A stretch of DNA of 64,000 bases. Origin: Paraburkholderia nodosa DSM 21604 (GTDB lineage: Bacteria > Pseudomonadota > Gammaproteobacteria > Burkholderiales > Burkholderiaceae). Of the stretch, positions 26,470 to 34,845 are shown one piece after another (position 1 is the stretch's first letter; each line of letters begins with the position of its first letter). The notes under the pieces are model-generated. The model worked only from the letters and a program-made list of their open reading frames with translations, searched no databases and was not told the origin of the DNA. Location: the NCBI RefSeq assembly GCF_000519185.1, contig NZ_JAFA01000035.1, positions 1-64,000 on the forward strand, in the 5' to 3' direction. The position numbers and the translations under genes were made by a program.

Positions 26470-27306
26470 TTATGGATAGCGCACTTTGCGAACGCCCGGG
26501 CGCTCTGGCGGATAGAGCAGGGCGCGCCAGTCGGGCAGGGTGTTCAGATGTGCCTGAACATCGTGGCGAAATGCACGATCGGTCAGACGCGAGCGAAAGC
26601 GTGCGGGAAAGGTCTTGCGCGCGGGCAGCTTGCTGTCCAGCCACGGCGCGATGTCGTCGTAAGTCGCGGCGTGCGAGGGCGGCGCACTGCGTGCGGGCTT
26701 TGCGACGGCGAGCGGCTGCAAGGCGTCGCGAAACGCGACCGGCATGGTCGTGACGAAGGCGTCGGTGGGGCGCGCCGACAATTGCACATGCCCGAGGTTG
26801 CCGATGCTCGCGAACCGGCCGTTGGGTATCGACGTGGGCGGCTTGGCCGCGAAGGTCTGCGTACCGCTTTCGCTGAATACGTCGACCGTTTGCGTGTCTT
26901 CGGGCGCTGCGATGATCGCCGCCGCGCCCGATCCAACGTCGAGCGCTCCGGGTTCCGTGTCCACGCGCACCGGGGCACAGGGCGCGGTGGCGCACGCGGC
27001 AGCGGCGATCTTCAGCCAGCCGCTGAGCAAGGCGACATGGGCGTCGGCCATGAGCATCGCGCGAGTTCGCGGACCGAGCGCGACGAGCGTGCCGTGCTCG
27101 TCCTGCAGATGCGCCACGCCATTGCGCGATTCGAGCAGGTCGCCGTCGCGCAAGATGTCGCCCGCCGCTGCCGAAGTCACGTTCGTGCCGCGCACGACGC
27201 TGACGGGTGCATCGCTGCTCGCGATCCGCCAGGCGGCGTGCGCGGGCGACGCAAGCGCCGCCGCGATGACGATGCCCGCTGCCCAGAGGTGCAATCGATG
27301 AATCAT
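26470..27306 (-). CDS. FecR-domain periplasmic protein
   Basis: The 278-residue protein has a signal peptide (about 1-24, ending SPAHA) and a FecR-like domain: WRIASSDAPVSVVRG, DILRDGDLLESRNGVAHLQDEHGTL (about 51-75) and the later DVFSESGTQTFAAKP. No cytoplasmic anti-sigma domain is present, so it is not a classical FecR regulator; it is probably a soluble or cell-wall-near periplasmic component that works with the haem sensor encoded next. A Cys pair (ATAPC, AAAACA) lies near residues 104-110. It has its own ECF-type promoter (27335-27362) in the 72-base gap after the anti-sigma gene. Confidence 0.82.
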   Translation of the reverse strand: MIHRLHLWAAGIVIAAALASPAHAAWRIASSDAPVSVVRGTNVTSAAAGDILRDGDLLESRNGVAHLQDEHGTLVALGPRTRAMLMADAHVALLSGWLKIAAAACATAPCAPVRVDTEPGALDVGSGAAAIIAAPEDTQTVDVFSESGTQTFAAKPPTSIPNGRFASIGNLGHVQLSARPTDAFVTTMPVAFRDALQPLAVAKPARSAPPSHAATYDDIAPWLDSKLPARKTFPARFRSRLTDRAFRHDVQAHLNTLPDWRALLYPPERPGVRKVRYP

Positions 27307-27334
27307 GCCGAGCCATTGGTCGAGGGTTCCTCAA

Positions 27335-27362
27335 CACAACAGCCCGGCGGCGAAATTATTCC
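27335..27362 (-). promoter_or_regulatory. ECF-type promoter for fecR-sensor-kinase
   Basis: GGAAT (27362-27358), 16 bases, TGTTGTG (27341-27335), then the fecR start codon about 28 bases on. Its GCCGGGCTGTTGTG block is shared with the promoter in front of DUF3455 and the T6SS. Confidence 0.62.
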
Positions 27363-27378
27363 GCGCCGACCTTGGCGC

Positions 27379-28302
27379 TTACCCGTTATGCGGCGGTACG
27401 GCTTCCTGCGCCTCGCTGAATAGCGCGGCCGTATCGAGGTTGGAGATGCGCTTGCCGAGCGCGGCGAGATCGACATCGCCCGCCTGGCCGATGAGCGCGT
27501 AGGTCAGCTCGTTCTGCCGCCACGTGGTGACGCCCATCGAGTCGACGGTGCGCGAGGCGACCGCTTTGTCCGGGCGCGGGTCCTTCATCACGCACAACGC
27601 GATGGGTGGCCCGTTGCGCGGCAGATAAACGATCTGCACGAGCGGCTTGTCGTGAAAGCGCAGGCGCTGCACCGACTTGAAAGTGAGCCCGGCGCTGCTC
27701 AGATCGGGCACGCGCAGCGCGAGACGGTCGTCGCGGCGGATGTCCTCGACGACCCTGGCGGCGAGCGCCGGATCGTCCTGACGGTAGGCGACGGTCTCCC
27801 GCGTATAGAGCTTCTGGTAGCCAACCGCCGCCTTCACCCACGGCGACAGCTCCGATGCGCTCGCGAGTTGCGAGGCGCCGGAGCCTTGACCGGCAGGCCC
27901 GAACAGCGCGTCGAAGCGCACGAACTGGCCGGCCAGGAACGCGCCCGCCACGCATGCCGCTGCGAGCCAGACCGGCACGCGGCGCAGGCGCGATCTCACG
28001 GGCGCGGAAGTCTGTTGTTCCGCGGCTGGTATCGCCGCGTCGTTCGCGCTCGAAGACGGTTGCGCAGGCTGCCCGGTTTGTGCGCGCACCATTTCCTCGA
28101 TGCCAAGGCGCAGCGATTCGGGCACGGGCGGCAGCGTTTGCTGGGCGAAGGCACCGGCGAAATCGACCTGCGAGGTGCGCAGCAGCGTGACCTTCTTGCG
28201 CGCCTCGGCGGACTCGCGCAACTGCGCTTCGATCGCGGCGCGCTCGTCCGGCGACAGGCGGCCGTCCACATAGGCGAGTAACTGTGCGTCGTCGGCAATC
28301 AT
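27379..28302 (-). CDS. membrane anti-sigma factor (first copy)
   Basis: A 307-residue single-pass protein. The cytoplasmic N-terminus (about 1-75, LLAYVDGRLSPDERAAIEAQL) is a helical anti-sigma domain without the zinc HxxxCxxC motif. A membrane segment lies near 109-128, and a periplasmic domain follows with SPWVKAAVGYQKLYTRETVAY and VQIVYLPRNGPPIALCVMKD. C237 is the only Cys outside the membrane segment and is conserved in the second copy (C242 of 34947-35882), so it may be a redox switch. The start overlaps the sigma gene stop by four bases, which is typical for a sigma/anti-sigma pair. Confidence 0.87.
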   Translation of the reverse strand: MIADDAQLLAYVDGRLSPDERAAIEAQLRESAEARKKVTLLRTSQVDFAGAFAQQTLPPVPESLRLGIEEMVRAQTGQPAQPSSSANDAAIPAAEQQTSAPVRSRLRRVPVWLAAACVAGAFLAGQFVRFDALFGPAGQGSGASQLASASELSPWVKAAVGYQKLYTRETVAYRQDDPALAARVVEDIRRDDRLALRVPDLSSAGLTFKSVQRLRFHDKPLVQIVYLPRNGPPIALCVMKDPRPDKAVASRTVDSMGVTTWRQNELTYALIGQAGDVDLAALGKRISNLDTAALFSEAQEAVPPHNG

Positions 28303-28844
28303 GCGAGTGAGTCCTTGTGCTGCGGGGCGGGCGGCGCCTTGGGCTCTGCACCGCTGAACATGGCGCCGACCGATTGCCGCGCTCGCGAGAGCCGGCTCAT
28401 CACGGTGCCAATGGGTACCTTGAGCACGTCGGCGGCCTGCTGGTACGTCATGCCTTCGACCGCGACGAGCAGCATCACCACACGCTGGGCTTCGGGCAGG
28501 CGCTCGACCGCCTCGATGATCTGGCTGTGCATGAGTTGCGTTTCGGGGCCTTTATCAACGGGATCGGGGAGGTTTTCGAGGAAATCGTCGTCCCATTCGA
28601 AGCTCGCGCGCTTGCGCACGCTGCGGGCTCGCAACTCGTTGATCCATGTGGAATGCACGATGGAGTACATCCAGCTCAGCGGAGCCGTGTCGGGCTGAAG
28701 CTGATGCGCGCGTTCAAGCCCGCGCAGGCAGGCGCGCTGTACGAGGTCTTCGGCATCGTGGTGGTCCCCGGACAGGCGCAGCGCAAACGCCCACAGCCGC
28801 GGAATCATGGCGGGAAGCATGCCCGGTAAGTCTGTACCGCTCAT
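28299..28844 (-). CDS. ECF sigma factor
   Basis: A 181-residue ECF sigma factor. Region 2 covers about 10-80 (RLWAFALRLSGDHHDAEDLVQRAC and LSWMYSIVHSTWINELR). Region 4 covers about 118-165 (RLPEAQRVVMLLVAVEGMTYQQAA with the recognition helix VPIGTVMSRLSRAR). The frame is open 10 codons further upstream to a TTG, but I chose the ATG at 28844 (MSGTDLPGM), which follows GGAG at moderate distance. It is transcribed from its own ECF-type promoter at 28956-28984, so positive autoregulation is likely. It should recognise the seven GGAAT-N16/17-TGTT sites listed here. Confidence 0.92.
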   Translation of the reverse strand: MSGTDLPGMLPAMIPRLWAFALRLSGDHHDAEDLVQRACLRGLERAHQLQPDTAPLSWMYSIVHSTWINELRARSVRKRASFEWDDDFLENLPDPVDKGPETQLMHSQIIEAVERLPEAQRVVMLLVAVEGMTYQQAADVLKVPIGTVMSRLSRARQSVGAMFSGAEPKAPPAPQHKDSLA

Positions 28845-28955
28845 CGAAGGGTTTTCTCCACGATCCCCGTTCAATCCGGACCGGCGCGCGCTTCGCGGTC
28901 GTGTGCGACCGTCTGTTGGGAGCGGGCGGCTCGGGCCATTTGGGTGAACTTGAAA

Positions 28956-28984
28956 CGAAACACCCGGCCGGTGGGCTTTATTCC
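28956..28984 (-). promoter_or_regulatory. ECF-type promoter of the sigma/anti-sigma operon
   Basis: GGAAT (28984-28980), 17 bases, TGTTTCG (28962-28956), about 111 bases before the sigma ATG. The GCCGGGTGTT block is identical to that in the promoter of the truncated second sigma gene (36398-36426). Confidence 0.65.
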
Positions 28985-29016
28985 ATGCTTTCGTTTGGGT
29001 TGCGCCCGCGCTGCCT

Positions 29017-30090
29017 TCAGCGGGCTTTCACACCGGCGTGCGCTTCTTCGCTCGTGCGCCGGTCGAACGACACCGCGTAAGCGGCCGCGCGCGCGGCGAG
29101 CAGCGGGTCGTCAGAGGGCGCAATGCCCACCGGCAGGACCGTCGGGTCGAAATTGATGTCGCGGCAGGGACCGTCGATCTGCGACTGCGCATGCTCGATG
29201 ACGATGGTACCCGCATCGACGCGATGCTGCTCGCGTTCGACGGGCCACGCGCGGGTGGCGTCGTCCACCGGATCGTCGGCACCCGCGGGCGTCAGCATGA
29301 GGTGCCAGCGCACCGGAGCCGATTGCAATTGCACTTTCAGGTCGCGCGCGAGGAAGTCGGGGTCTCTCGCGTTCGAATTCCGGGTGTCCAGCGGCGCGTA
29401 AGGCGTATCGGGCACGACACTCCAGCGCACGAATCGCATGTTGCCGCTTGCATTGGTGAAGCGAAACGCGTCGATGCTGTAGTAGCTCGCGTTATAGAAC
29501 GCGGAAGCCGGCGGATGCGCGGCGAGCCAGGCGCGCAGCGCGTCGGTTTCGGGGTGGCTCGCAAAGAACGCGTCGAGTCTCGCGGGGTCGGGGCGGCCCG
29601 TGCGCTTGTCGTGCTGCATTGCCTCTTGCAGTTCGTAAACCGCTTGTGGCGTGCGCACCGCGAAGACGGGCGCGGAATTCATGCCGGTGCGCCATTGCTC
29701 GCCGTCGCGCAGTGTGAAAAGCAGCGCAAAGCTGCGCACGGTCGTATCCGCGTCGTCTTCGGCGGGATTGCCGCCGGGCGCGGAGAAGCGGCCAATCAAC
29801 GGCGTGCGGCCGCGCTCGAATACGCTCGCGCGAGAAAGCGCCGTGCCGTTGCCGTTGCTGTCGAAATAGCCGCTCACGCAGATGCCTTTTGCATGGTTGC
29901 GGCGAAATCCGGGATGCTTGCCGGCGCTGCGTTCGAAGGCGTCGATGAGCCGGTCGGGCGTGAGCGCGGCCTGGGCGCCGGGCCAGTGTATCCAGCCCGC
30001 GGCCCATGCGAACGCCGCGGCAAAGGCCGCGAGCGTGATCGCGATGAATGCGTATCGGACAAGAAGTTGCGAAAGCGAAATGCGGGACAT
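29017..30090 (-). CDS. catalase-family haem peroxidase, membrane-anchored
   Basis: A 357-residue catalase-like peroxidase of the short SrpA type. An N-terminal membrane segment (about 11-31) suggests export to the periplasm, anchored in the inner membrane. The distal haem side shows NHAKG (H66), where catalases have the catalytic His. The FSFL-like segment SFALLFTLRDGEQWRTG follows. The proximal ligand motif RAAAY (R334-Y338) near the C-terminus fits the RxxxY haem ligand. It probably removes peroxide or uses it to oxidise a partner. It lies directly before the ECF sigma operon in the same direction, which links peroxide to the ECF signal. I did not find the GGAAT-N17-TGTT motif before this gene. 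Confidence 0.86.
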   Translation of the reverse strand: MSRISLSQLLVRYAFIAITLAAFAAAFAWAAGWIHWPGAQAALTPDRLIDAFERSAGKHPGFRRNHAKGICVSGYFDSNGNGTALSRASVFERGRTPLIGRFSAPGGNPAEDDADTTVRSFALLFTLRDGEQWRTGMNSAPVFAVRTPQAVYELQEAMQHDKRTGRPDPARLDAFFASHPETDALRAWLAAHPPASAFYNASYYSIDAFRFTNASGNMRFVRWSVVPDTPYAPLDTRNSNARDPDFLARDLKVQLQSAPVRWHLMLTPAGADDPVDDATRAWPVEREQHRVDAGTIVIEHAQSQIDGPCRDINFDPTVLPVGIAPSDDPLLAARAAAYAVSFDRRTSEEAHAGVKAR

Positions 30091-30412
30091 AAATCAGCGC
30101 GGGGGCCTCATACAGCCGCTGATGCATGGAAAGGCCCTCTATGAATCTCGTGCGGTGCCGTCGTGCGGCGACGCCGCTATGGTAATCCGCTTGCCGCTAT
30201 TCAGTGTGCACTGAACGACGAAGCTATACCTGCGTATGGGGTCGTCATTCAGAAGCGTCTATCCGTTTATGCGAGGGAAGAATAGCGACTCGCCGCGCTT
30301 CTCCTTAAGCTTCAGTCATTCGAAATGAGTGGGCGCAATACGCAGGACGTTCCGGTTTCGGGCGACGGGACACGCGTGACAGACACGCTCACCCAGAAAA
30401 TGGGAGTTAGCC
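30091..30412. other. intergenic region between the catalase-like gene and DUF3331
   Basis: This 322-base divergent spacer has no convincing gene. It holds the inverted repeat at 30200-30215 and, at 30402-30406, the GGGAG ribosome site of DUF3331. No ECF-type site was found on either strand. Confidence 0.6.
30200..30215. promoter_or_regulatory. inverted repeat TTCAGTG-TG-CACTGAA
   Basis: Perfect seven-base arms separated by two bases lie 110 bases upstream of the catalase-like peroxidase start and 198 bases upstream of DUF3331. Its size and place suit a dimeric repressor or activator, but no regulator gene stands beside it. Confidence 0.35.
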
Positions 30413-30979
30413 GTGGTGAGATTGGATTCGTGGAGGTCGACATATGCGGGAGGCGCACTCGATGGCGGCGGCCCTGGCGAAAACATGCGCCTCGTGCAGC
30501 CCGCTGGTGCCGATGACGCCAACGATCCAACACACGCGCCGGACGACGACGCAGCCGCCACTGCGCGGGACTGCGCGCGCAATCCGTGGGCGCACGTGGT
30601 CTCTGGCCTGCTAGCCCCGCCGGCTTCGAGGACCAGCGTTGCGCGCTGCGCGCCCGCGGTGCGCACGCGCAGCGATCTGCGGGCCGCGGATCACAACACC
30701 TACGCAAGTTGCACGGTCAAGATAGAAGAGCGACTGGCCAATTCGTCGTTCACGCTCTCGTGGAGCGACCCGACGCGCTGCAGCTACCGCGAGCAGGTCT
30801 GGAAACGCGCAATCGCCAGAAAGTCGGGCATCTGTGTCCTGTCCGGGGAGCACATCAAGCGAGGCGACGCGGTTTTCCGGCCGCTCGCGCGCCGCTACAA
30901 GGTCCCGTTGAATTCGGGGGCGATGATCCTCGCCGCGTCGCTGGAGGCGTGGGGCGCTCGCCTGGCCGACTCCGAATAG
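30413..30979 (+). CDS. DUF3331 protein
   Basis: A 188-residue protein whose C-terminal half (about 100-165) matches DUF3331, a family I know only from Burkholderia-type genomes: SFTLSWSDPTRCSYREQVW, then ARKSGICVLSGEHIKRGDAVFRP. Paired Cys and His residues in this part (C123, C142, H147) suggest a small zinc-binding or redox fold, but the function is unknown. The N-terminal half is low-complexity. The GTG at 30413 has GGGAG six bases before it; a shorter start at the ATG 30485 is possible. Confidence 0.78.
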   Translation: MVRLDSWRSTYAGGALDGGGPGENMRLVQPAGADDANDPTHAPDDDAAATARDCARNPWAHVVSGLLAPPASRTSVARCAPAVRTRSDLRAADHNTYASCTVKIEERLANSSFTLSWSDPTRCSYREQVWKRAIARKSGICVLSGEHIKRGDAVFRPLARRYKVPLNSGAMILAASLEAWGARLADSE

Positions 30980-31290
30980 CCAGAATAGCCAGGCATGGCG
31001 CCGCAAAGGCACTAAATTCCGGCACACAAAACTCATTATCTGGGATTTCCTGGTCCTATTCAGTTTCTCCCGCCAAACGATCGGGCTGCATCAATGCGGC
31101 CGGACTCCCCAATACCAAAGTACTAGAGCCTCGCAAGCACGCGCGATGTAAGCTTCAGGAGCGTGGCGTTGCAAGGCTTGCGCCATCTATCGGTCGCCGG
31201 CCTGCGGCTGGCGCTTCAACGGGTGAGTCAGGCATTGGCGTCCCAGTGGTACTGGGAGGTGTCCGTGATGGTTCGATTCGCACACCGTAA
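30980..31290. other. non-coding spacer before the hydrolase remnant
   Basis: No supported gene lies in these 311 bases. A short perfect hairpin with seven-base arms, TCCCAGT-GGT-ACTGGGA, occupies 31241-31257. The missing 5' part of the hydrolase gene cannot be recognised here. Confidence 0.55.
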
Positions 31291-31686
31291 CACTGCAGAA
31301 CACGCAACAAGCTGATCTGGCGCCTCGCTTCGCCGCAGTGGCATTTCGACGATCCCACCTACGATCGCACGGCGGCTTCCTTCGAGAACTTCGATCATGT
31401 CGCGGTGGCGATTCACAACTATCGCTGGCGGCTGGGTCTCGCGCAAGGCGAGTCGAAGTACGACGACATCGAAAGGAAGCTGGCGCTGTCGCCCACGATT
31501 GCGGTGCCCACCATCACGATGGAGGGCGACGCGAACGGCGCGCCGCATCCGCAGCCGGCGGCTTACGCCGGGAAGTTCACGGGCAAATATCAGCATCGGG
31601 ACATCAGCGGCGGCATTGGCCACATTCCGCCGCAAGAAGCGCCCAAGGCGTTTGCCGATGCCATGCTGCAAGTCCAGCATCTGTAG
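31291..31686 (+). pseudogene. C-terminal remnant of an alpha/beta-fold hydrolase
   Basis: The frame opens after a TAA at 31288 and gives 131 residues that match the last part of epoxide-hydrolase-like alpha/beta hydrolases: CRTRNKLIWRLASPQWHFDD, AIHNYRWRLGLAQGE, PTITMEGDANGAPHP and the final GGIGHIPPQEAPKAFADAM with the catalytic His in GIGH. The nucleophile elbow and the oxyanion part, roughly 150 residues, are missing. There is no proper start codon or ribosome site, so the gene is broken at its 5' side, as are several neighbours in this region. Confidence 0.82.
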
Positions 31687-31831
31687 CGACGCTTCCGGCG
31701 CTTAAGGCATTGGTGAGCGCTCGACGTATCGTTGGGAGGTAAGGCTTGTCGATTCGCAATCCGACACAAAGGATATCAACCTGAGCCCCGAATATCTCGA
31801 AGCGATCCGGGGCAAATTCAACGGATGACTC

Positions 31832-32311
31832 ATGGTCATGGCCAAGACTCATAGATCCGCTCTCGCTGCGGTGCTGGCGGTTTCCTTGTTTGCATGCGTT
31901 TGCGCGCAGGCACAGGCACAGACACAGACACAGACGGTAAAGCCTGTGAAGCTTTCGAAAGCCGATCTGGACGGCGCCGTCTTCAACCGCAAGGACGCAC
32001 AAAAGTCGGTTGAAAACGGCACGCAGATGACCGACGTGGTCGGCTTTACGTCGCCGGACAAGGCTTATCAAACCGGCGTGTTCAAGTCAGGCCCGTCGCA
32101 CGAGGTCATCAAGGGACCGCAGGGGCTCGCCTACACCGAGTTTCTGTATTTTCTTTCTGGCGGCGTGAAGCTCACCTCGTCGGACGGCTCGGTGCTGAAC
32201 GTCGGGACAGGCGAAGCCGTGACGCTTCCCAAAGGATGGACGGGCCAATTCGACACGCAGGGCTATACGAAGCTGTACGTGACGTATAGCCCCGACGATG
32301 CGAAGCAATAA
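31832..32311 (+). CDS. secreted cupin-domain protein
   Basis: A 159-residue protein with a signal peptide (about 1-27) and a single cupin fold: TGVFKSGPSHEVIKGPQGLAYTEFLYFLSGGVKLTSSDG and VGTGEAVTLPKGWTGQFDT. The cupin metal His residues are only partly present (FLYFLSGG instead of the EHHH-type motif), so it may bind a ligand without metal. A short AQAQAQTQTQT stretch after the signal peptide comes from a six-base DNA repeat. Periplasmic; function unknown. A second ATG six bases downstream (31838) could also be the start. Confidence 0.8.
   Translation: MVMAKTHRSALAAVLAVSLFACVCAQAQAQTQTQTVKPVKLSKADLDGAVFNRKDAQKSVENGTQMTDVVGFTSPDKAYQTGVFKSGPSHEVIKGPQGLAYTEFLYFLSGGVKLTSSDGSVLNVGTGEAVTLPKGWTGQFDTQGYTKLYVTYSPDDAKQ
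31906..31936 (+). repeat. short CACAGG/CACAGA hexamer repeat inside the cupin gene
   Basis: Five near-identical six-base units encode alternating Gln with Ala or Thr directly after the signal peptide. Slippage here would add or remove two residues in frame, so length variation would be harmless. Confidence 0.6.
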
Positions 32312-32389
32312 GGCCGCGCGCGCCGCAATGGCGATCGACGGAATTTTCATGGAGCGGGCAGGACGAAGCTGACCCGGCTCCACCCGACG

Positions 32390-33592
32390 TCAACGCGTGT
32401 ACACGCGCAAGGTCGTCACGCCGCGCAGATTGTTGCGCCGATGCCAGACCAGCCCGTCCAGATTCACAGGGCGGATTGCCGGGAAACGGGCAAGCAGGGA
32501 CCGCATCGCGACATCCAGTTCGAGCGCGGCGAGCCGTGCGCCCAGGCAATAGTGAATGCCTGCGCCGAACGCGACCGAAGGCGTGCTCGCGCCGCGCGCG
32601 AAGTCTAGCGTGTCGGGCGCGGGGAATGCGGCAGGATCGCGGTTGGCCGAGCCGATCAGCATGAACACCACGGAGCCGCGCGCGAGGGAGGCTTCCGCAA
32701 GCGAGATGTCTTCGAGCGCTGTGCGGACCAGCATCTGCACCGCGCCGTCGTAACGCATGCACTCCGCGATCGCCCGCGGCAACAGCTTCGGGTCCTGCTT
32801 CAACGCCTCCATCTGCTGAGGATGGCGAAAGAGCGCGATCATCATGTTGCCGATCATGTTCGACGTCGTTTCGTGGCCGGCAATGAACAGCAGCACGGCA
32901 TTCGATACGACTTCTTCGTCGGTGAGCCGCGCACCCTCGTTTTCCACGCTGAGCATGGCGGAAATCAGATCGTCGCCGGGCTGTGCGCGGCGCTGTTCGA
33001 TTACACCGTGAAAGTAACGCTCGAGCGTGAGCGCGGCCTCGTCGGCCGCGCGCAAGCCGTTTTCGTCGAGCGGCGCGAGATCGAATGCCGCCACGAGCCG
33101 GCTTGCCGCGTCGCCTAGCGCGGTCGCGTCCGCCGCGGGGACATCGAGCAGCCGGCAGATGATCTGCACCGGCAAGGGGAGCGCGTAGTCGCTGACCAGA
33201 TCGAACTCGGCGCGCGAGCCCACGCGTTCGAGCAGTTCATGCGTGGCAGCCTCGACGATCGCAGTGAGCTTTTCGATGCCGCGCGCGTTGAACGTCTTCA
33301 TCAACAGCGCGCGCAACCGCGTGTGCGCAGGCGGATTCATCATCAGCAAGGTACGGCTCAGCGACTGGAACACCGGCTGCGTGGTCGCCGCCTCGCCGTA
33401 GCGCGCCGCCACGCTTTGCAGATAGGTCTTGCCCATGCGCGGGTCGCGCAGCAAGGCGTCGATGATCTCGAAGCGCCCGGTTACGAATGCTCTGGGCCCA
33501 ACCGGCAAAATCGGCCCTGCTGCGCGAATCTTTTCGTACAGGGGATAGGGATTGGCGTAGAAGGCGGGCGAGGAGAAGTCGGAGAATTGCAT
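32390..33592 (-). CDS. cytochrome P450
   Basis: A soluble bacterial class I P450 of 400 residues. The haem-ligand loop is FGAGIHYCLG (342-351, ligand C349), the I-helix oxygen motif is AGHETT (238-243), and ExxR reads ECMR (277-280). No ferredoxin or reductase gene is beside it. The substrate cannot be read from the sequence; the family includes CYP107-like enzymes acting on terpenoids, fatty acids and polyketides. It lies 15 bases after the stop of a broken ketopantoate reductase gene in the same direction. No clear Shine-Dalgarno precedes the ATG. Confidence 0.93.
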   Translation of the reverse strand: MQFSDFSSPAFYANPYPLYEKIRAAGPILPVGPRAFVTGRFEIIDALLRDPRMGKTYLQSVAARYGEAATTQPVFQSLSRTLLMMNPPAHTRLRALLMKTFNARGIEKLTAIVEAATHELLERVGSRAEFDLVSDYALPLPVQIICRLLDVPAADATALGDAASRLVAAFDLAPLDENGLRAADEAALTLERYFHGVIEQRRAQPGDDLISAMLSVENEGARLTDEEVVSNAVLLFIAGHETTSNMIGNMMIALFRHPQQMEALKQDPKLLPRAIAECMRYDGAVQMLVRTALEDISLAEASLARGSVVFMLIGSANRDPAAFPAPDTLDFARGASTPSVAFGAGIHYCLGARLAALELDVAMRSLLARFPAIRPVNLDGLVWHRRNNLRGVTTLRVYTR

Positions 33593-33607
33593 GGGTGTGG
33601 GAGACGA

Positions 33608-34003
33608 TTAGACGTGAGCGGCGGGTTTCTCTTCCAGCACTTTGACGAGGGTGTGGAGCGTGCGGTTGGCAGGTGTCGCGATACCGGCGATCATACCGCG
33701 CCGCACGATCGCGCCGTTGAGAAAGTCGATTTCGCTGTGCTTGCCGCGCGCGAGATCCTGGGCGGTGGACGAATACTGACGACCGGGAGTCGTGGCTTCG
33801 ATCTGCTCGACCATGCGCACGGCATCGTGCTCGAAATGCACGCCTTCGGCGGCAGCGACGGCAAGGCATTCGGCGACCACTTCGCGCATGGTTTCGCGCA
33901 GCGCTTCGCGATGCGCCATGGCGCCGGGCGGCAACTGGACGATGGCGGAGACCGCGTTATAGGCGCAGTTGAGAATGAGCTTTTGCCAAAGCGTCTCCTG
34001 CAC
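33608..34003 (-). pseudogene. C-terminal fragment of 2-dehydropantoate 2-reductase (PanE/ApbA)
   Basis: About 130 residues match the C-terminal helical domain of ketopantoate reductases: RVQETLWQKLILNCAYNAVSAI with the catalytic Lys in WQK, then EHDAVRMVEQIE and the KHSEIDFLNGAIVRRG signature, which is the substrate-binding end. The whole NADP-binding Rossmann half is missing. Coding similarity stops at about 34003, exactly where a histidine-kinase fragment begins on the opposite strand, so this is a deletion or rearrangement junction. It probably makes no active enzyme. Confidence 0.83.
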
Positions 34004-34225
34004 ACGGTACTCGATTCGGGGCCGGGGATCGTTCCCGCCCGTCTGGAAGCGGTTTTCGCCGCTTGGTCTCGCGCGCCCGAGACGGCGGCATCGGCGTCGG
34101 GCTCGGGGCTTGGTCTCACCATTGCTCGACGCGTCACGCTCGCGATGCGCGGCGAGCTCGAACTCGAAAGCCGGCGCACAGGCGGTCTGGAGGCGCGCCT
34201 CACGCTGCCGTTGGCCGCAACGTGA
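34004..34225 (+). pseudogene. C-terminal fragment of a histidine kinase ATPase domain
   Basis: The frame reads VLDSGPGIVPARLEAVFAAW (N/G1 box) and GSGLGLTIARRVTLAMRGELELESR (G2 box) and ends ARLTLPLAAT, the normal end of a sensor kinase. The sensor, phosphoacceptor His and N-box parts are lost. It starts where the PanE fragment on the other strand ends. There is no start codon at the junction. Confidence 0.82.
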
Positions 34226-34272
34226 AGCTGGCATGTTGAATCGTCGGACCATCGGCGCTGTGTTACGCATGA

Positions 34273-34716
34273 CTACGTAGACGCCAGCGTCACGGTGACG
34301 ATGGTCGTTCCGCACAGACGCTCGGCGAGATCGACATGAGCGGGGCGCCCGCTCCACCAGCGCCTTGCTCGCGCGCGGTGACCGAGCACGATGAGGTCGG
34401 GGTTGACCGTTTGCGCGTGGCGCGCCACGACATCGGCGATTCGCCCGTATTTGACGCAGCCGTTCGCGGCAATGCCAATCTTGGCCAGCTGCGCGACGGC
34501 ATCGCTCAGCGTATTGCGGGCGATTTCCTCGAGGTGGCTATAGGCAACGTCGGTCAGCAGACCGCCGCAACTCGCATTCACCGCTTCGGTATCGACGACG
34601 GCGACCACATCGACAGGCGCGGACAAGGCAAGCGAAAGCTGCGAGCAGCGGTGCAGTGCGGCCTGGGCCTCGCTCGTGCCGTCATACACGAGCAGCATGC
34701 GGGAAAAGGAAGACAT
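34273..34716 (-). CDS. universal stress protein (UspA family)
   Basis: A 147-residue UspA protein: RMLLVYDGTSEAQAALHRC at the start, then the ATP-binding G-2X-G-9X-G(S/T) region in the form DLIVLGHRARARRWWSGRPAHVDLAERLCGTTIVTV. The canonical final Gly-Ser pattern is altered (GRPAHVDLAERL), so nucleotide binding is uncertain. I chose the ATG at 34716 for its match to the family N-terminus; the open frame extends further. An ECF-type promoter at 34817-34845 lies 100 bases upstream, which puts this stress gene in the proposed ECF regulon. Confidence 0.85.
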   Translation of the reverse strand: MSSFSRMLLVYDGTSEAQAALHRCSQLSLALSAPVDVVAVVDTEAVNASCGGLLTDVAYSHLEEIARNTLSDAVAQLAKIGIAANGCVKYGRIADVVARHAQTVNPDLIVLGHRARARRWWSGRPAHVDLAERLCGTTIVTVTLAST

Positions 34717-34816
34717 GATGTGCCGATAACGTAACGGAGCCGCTGGCGGCGCCTGACTGAACATGAAGGTTGGCCAGTGCATTCGCCCCGGAGGGCGAGC
34801 TGCCTGGCCGCCCAAT

Positions 34817-34845
34817 CAGAACAGTCCGTTATCGGTGTTTATTCC
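34817..34845 (-). promoter_or_regulatory. ECF-type promoter for the universal stress gene
   Basis: GGAAT (34845-34841), 17 bases, TGTTCTG (34823-34817). Unlike the other copies its spacer has no CCGGG block, but the two boxes and spacing are exact. Confidence 0.5.

Noticed and set aside
25149-26753. Long rightward frame over the kinase and haem sensor genes
   Set aside because: Antisense to two well-supported genes and without recognisable motifs.
31738-31828. Possible C-terminal protein fragment ending NLSPEYLEAIRGKFNG before the cupin gene
   Set aside because: Reads like a real protein end but has no start, is only about 30 codons, and I cannot name a family.
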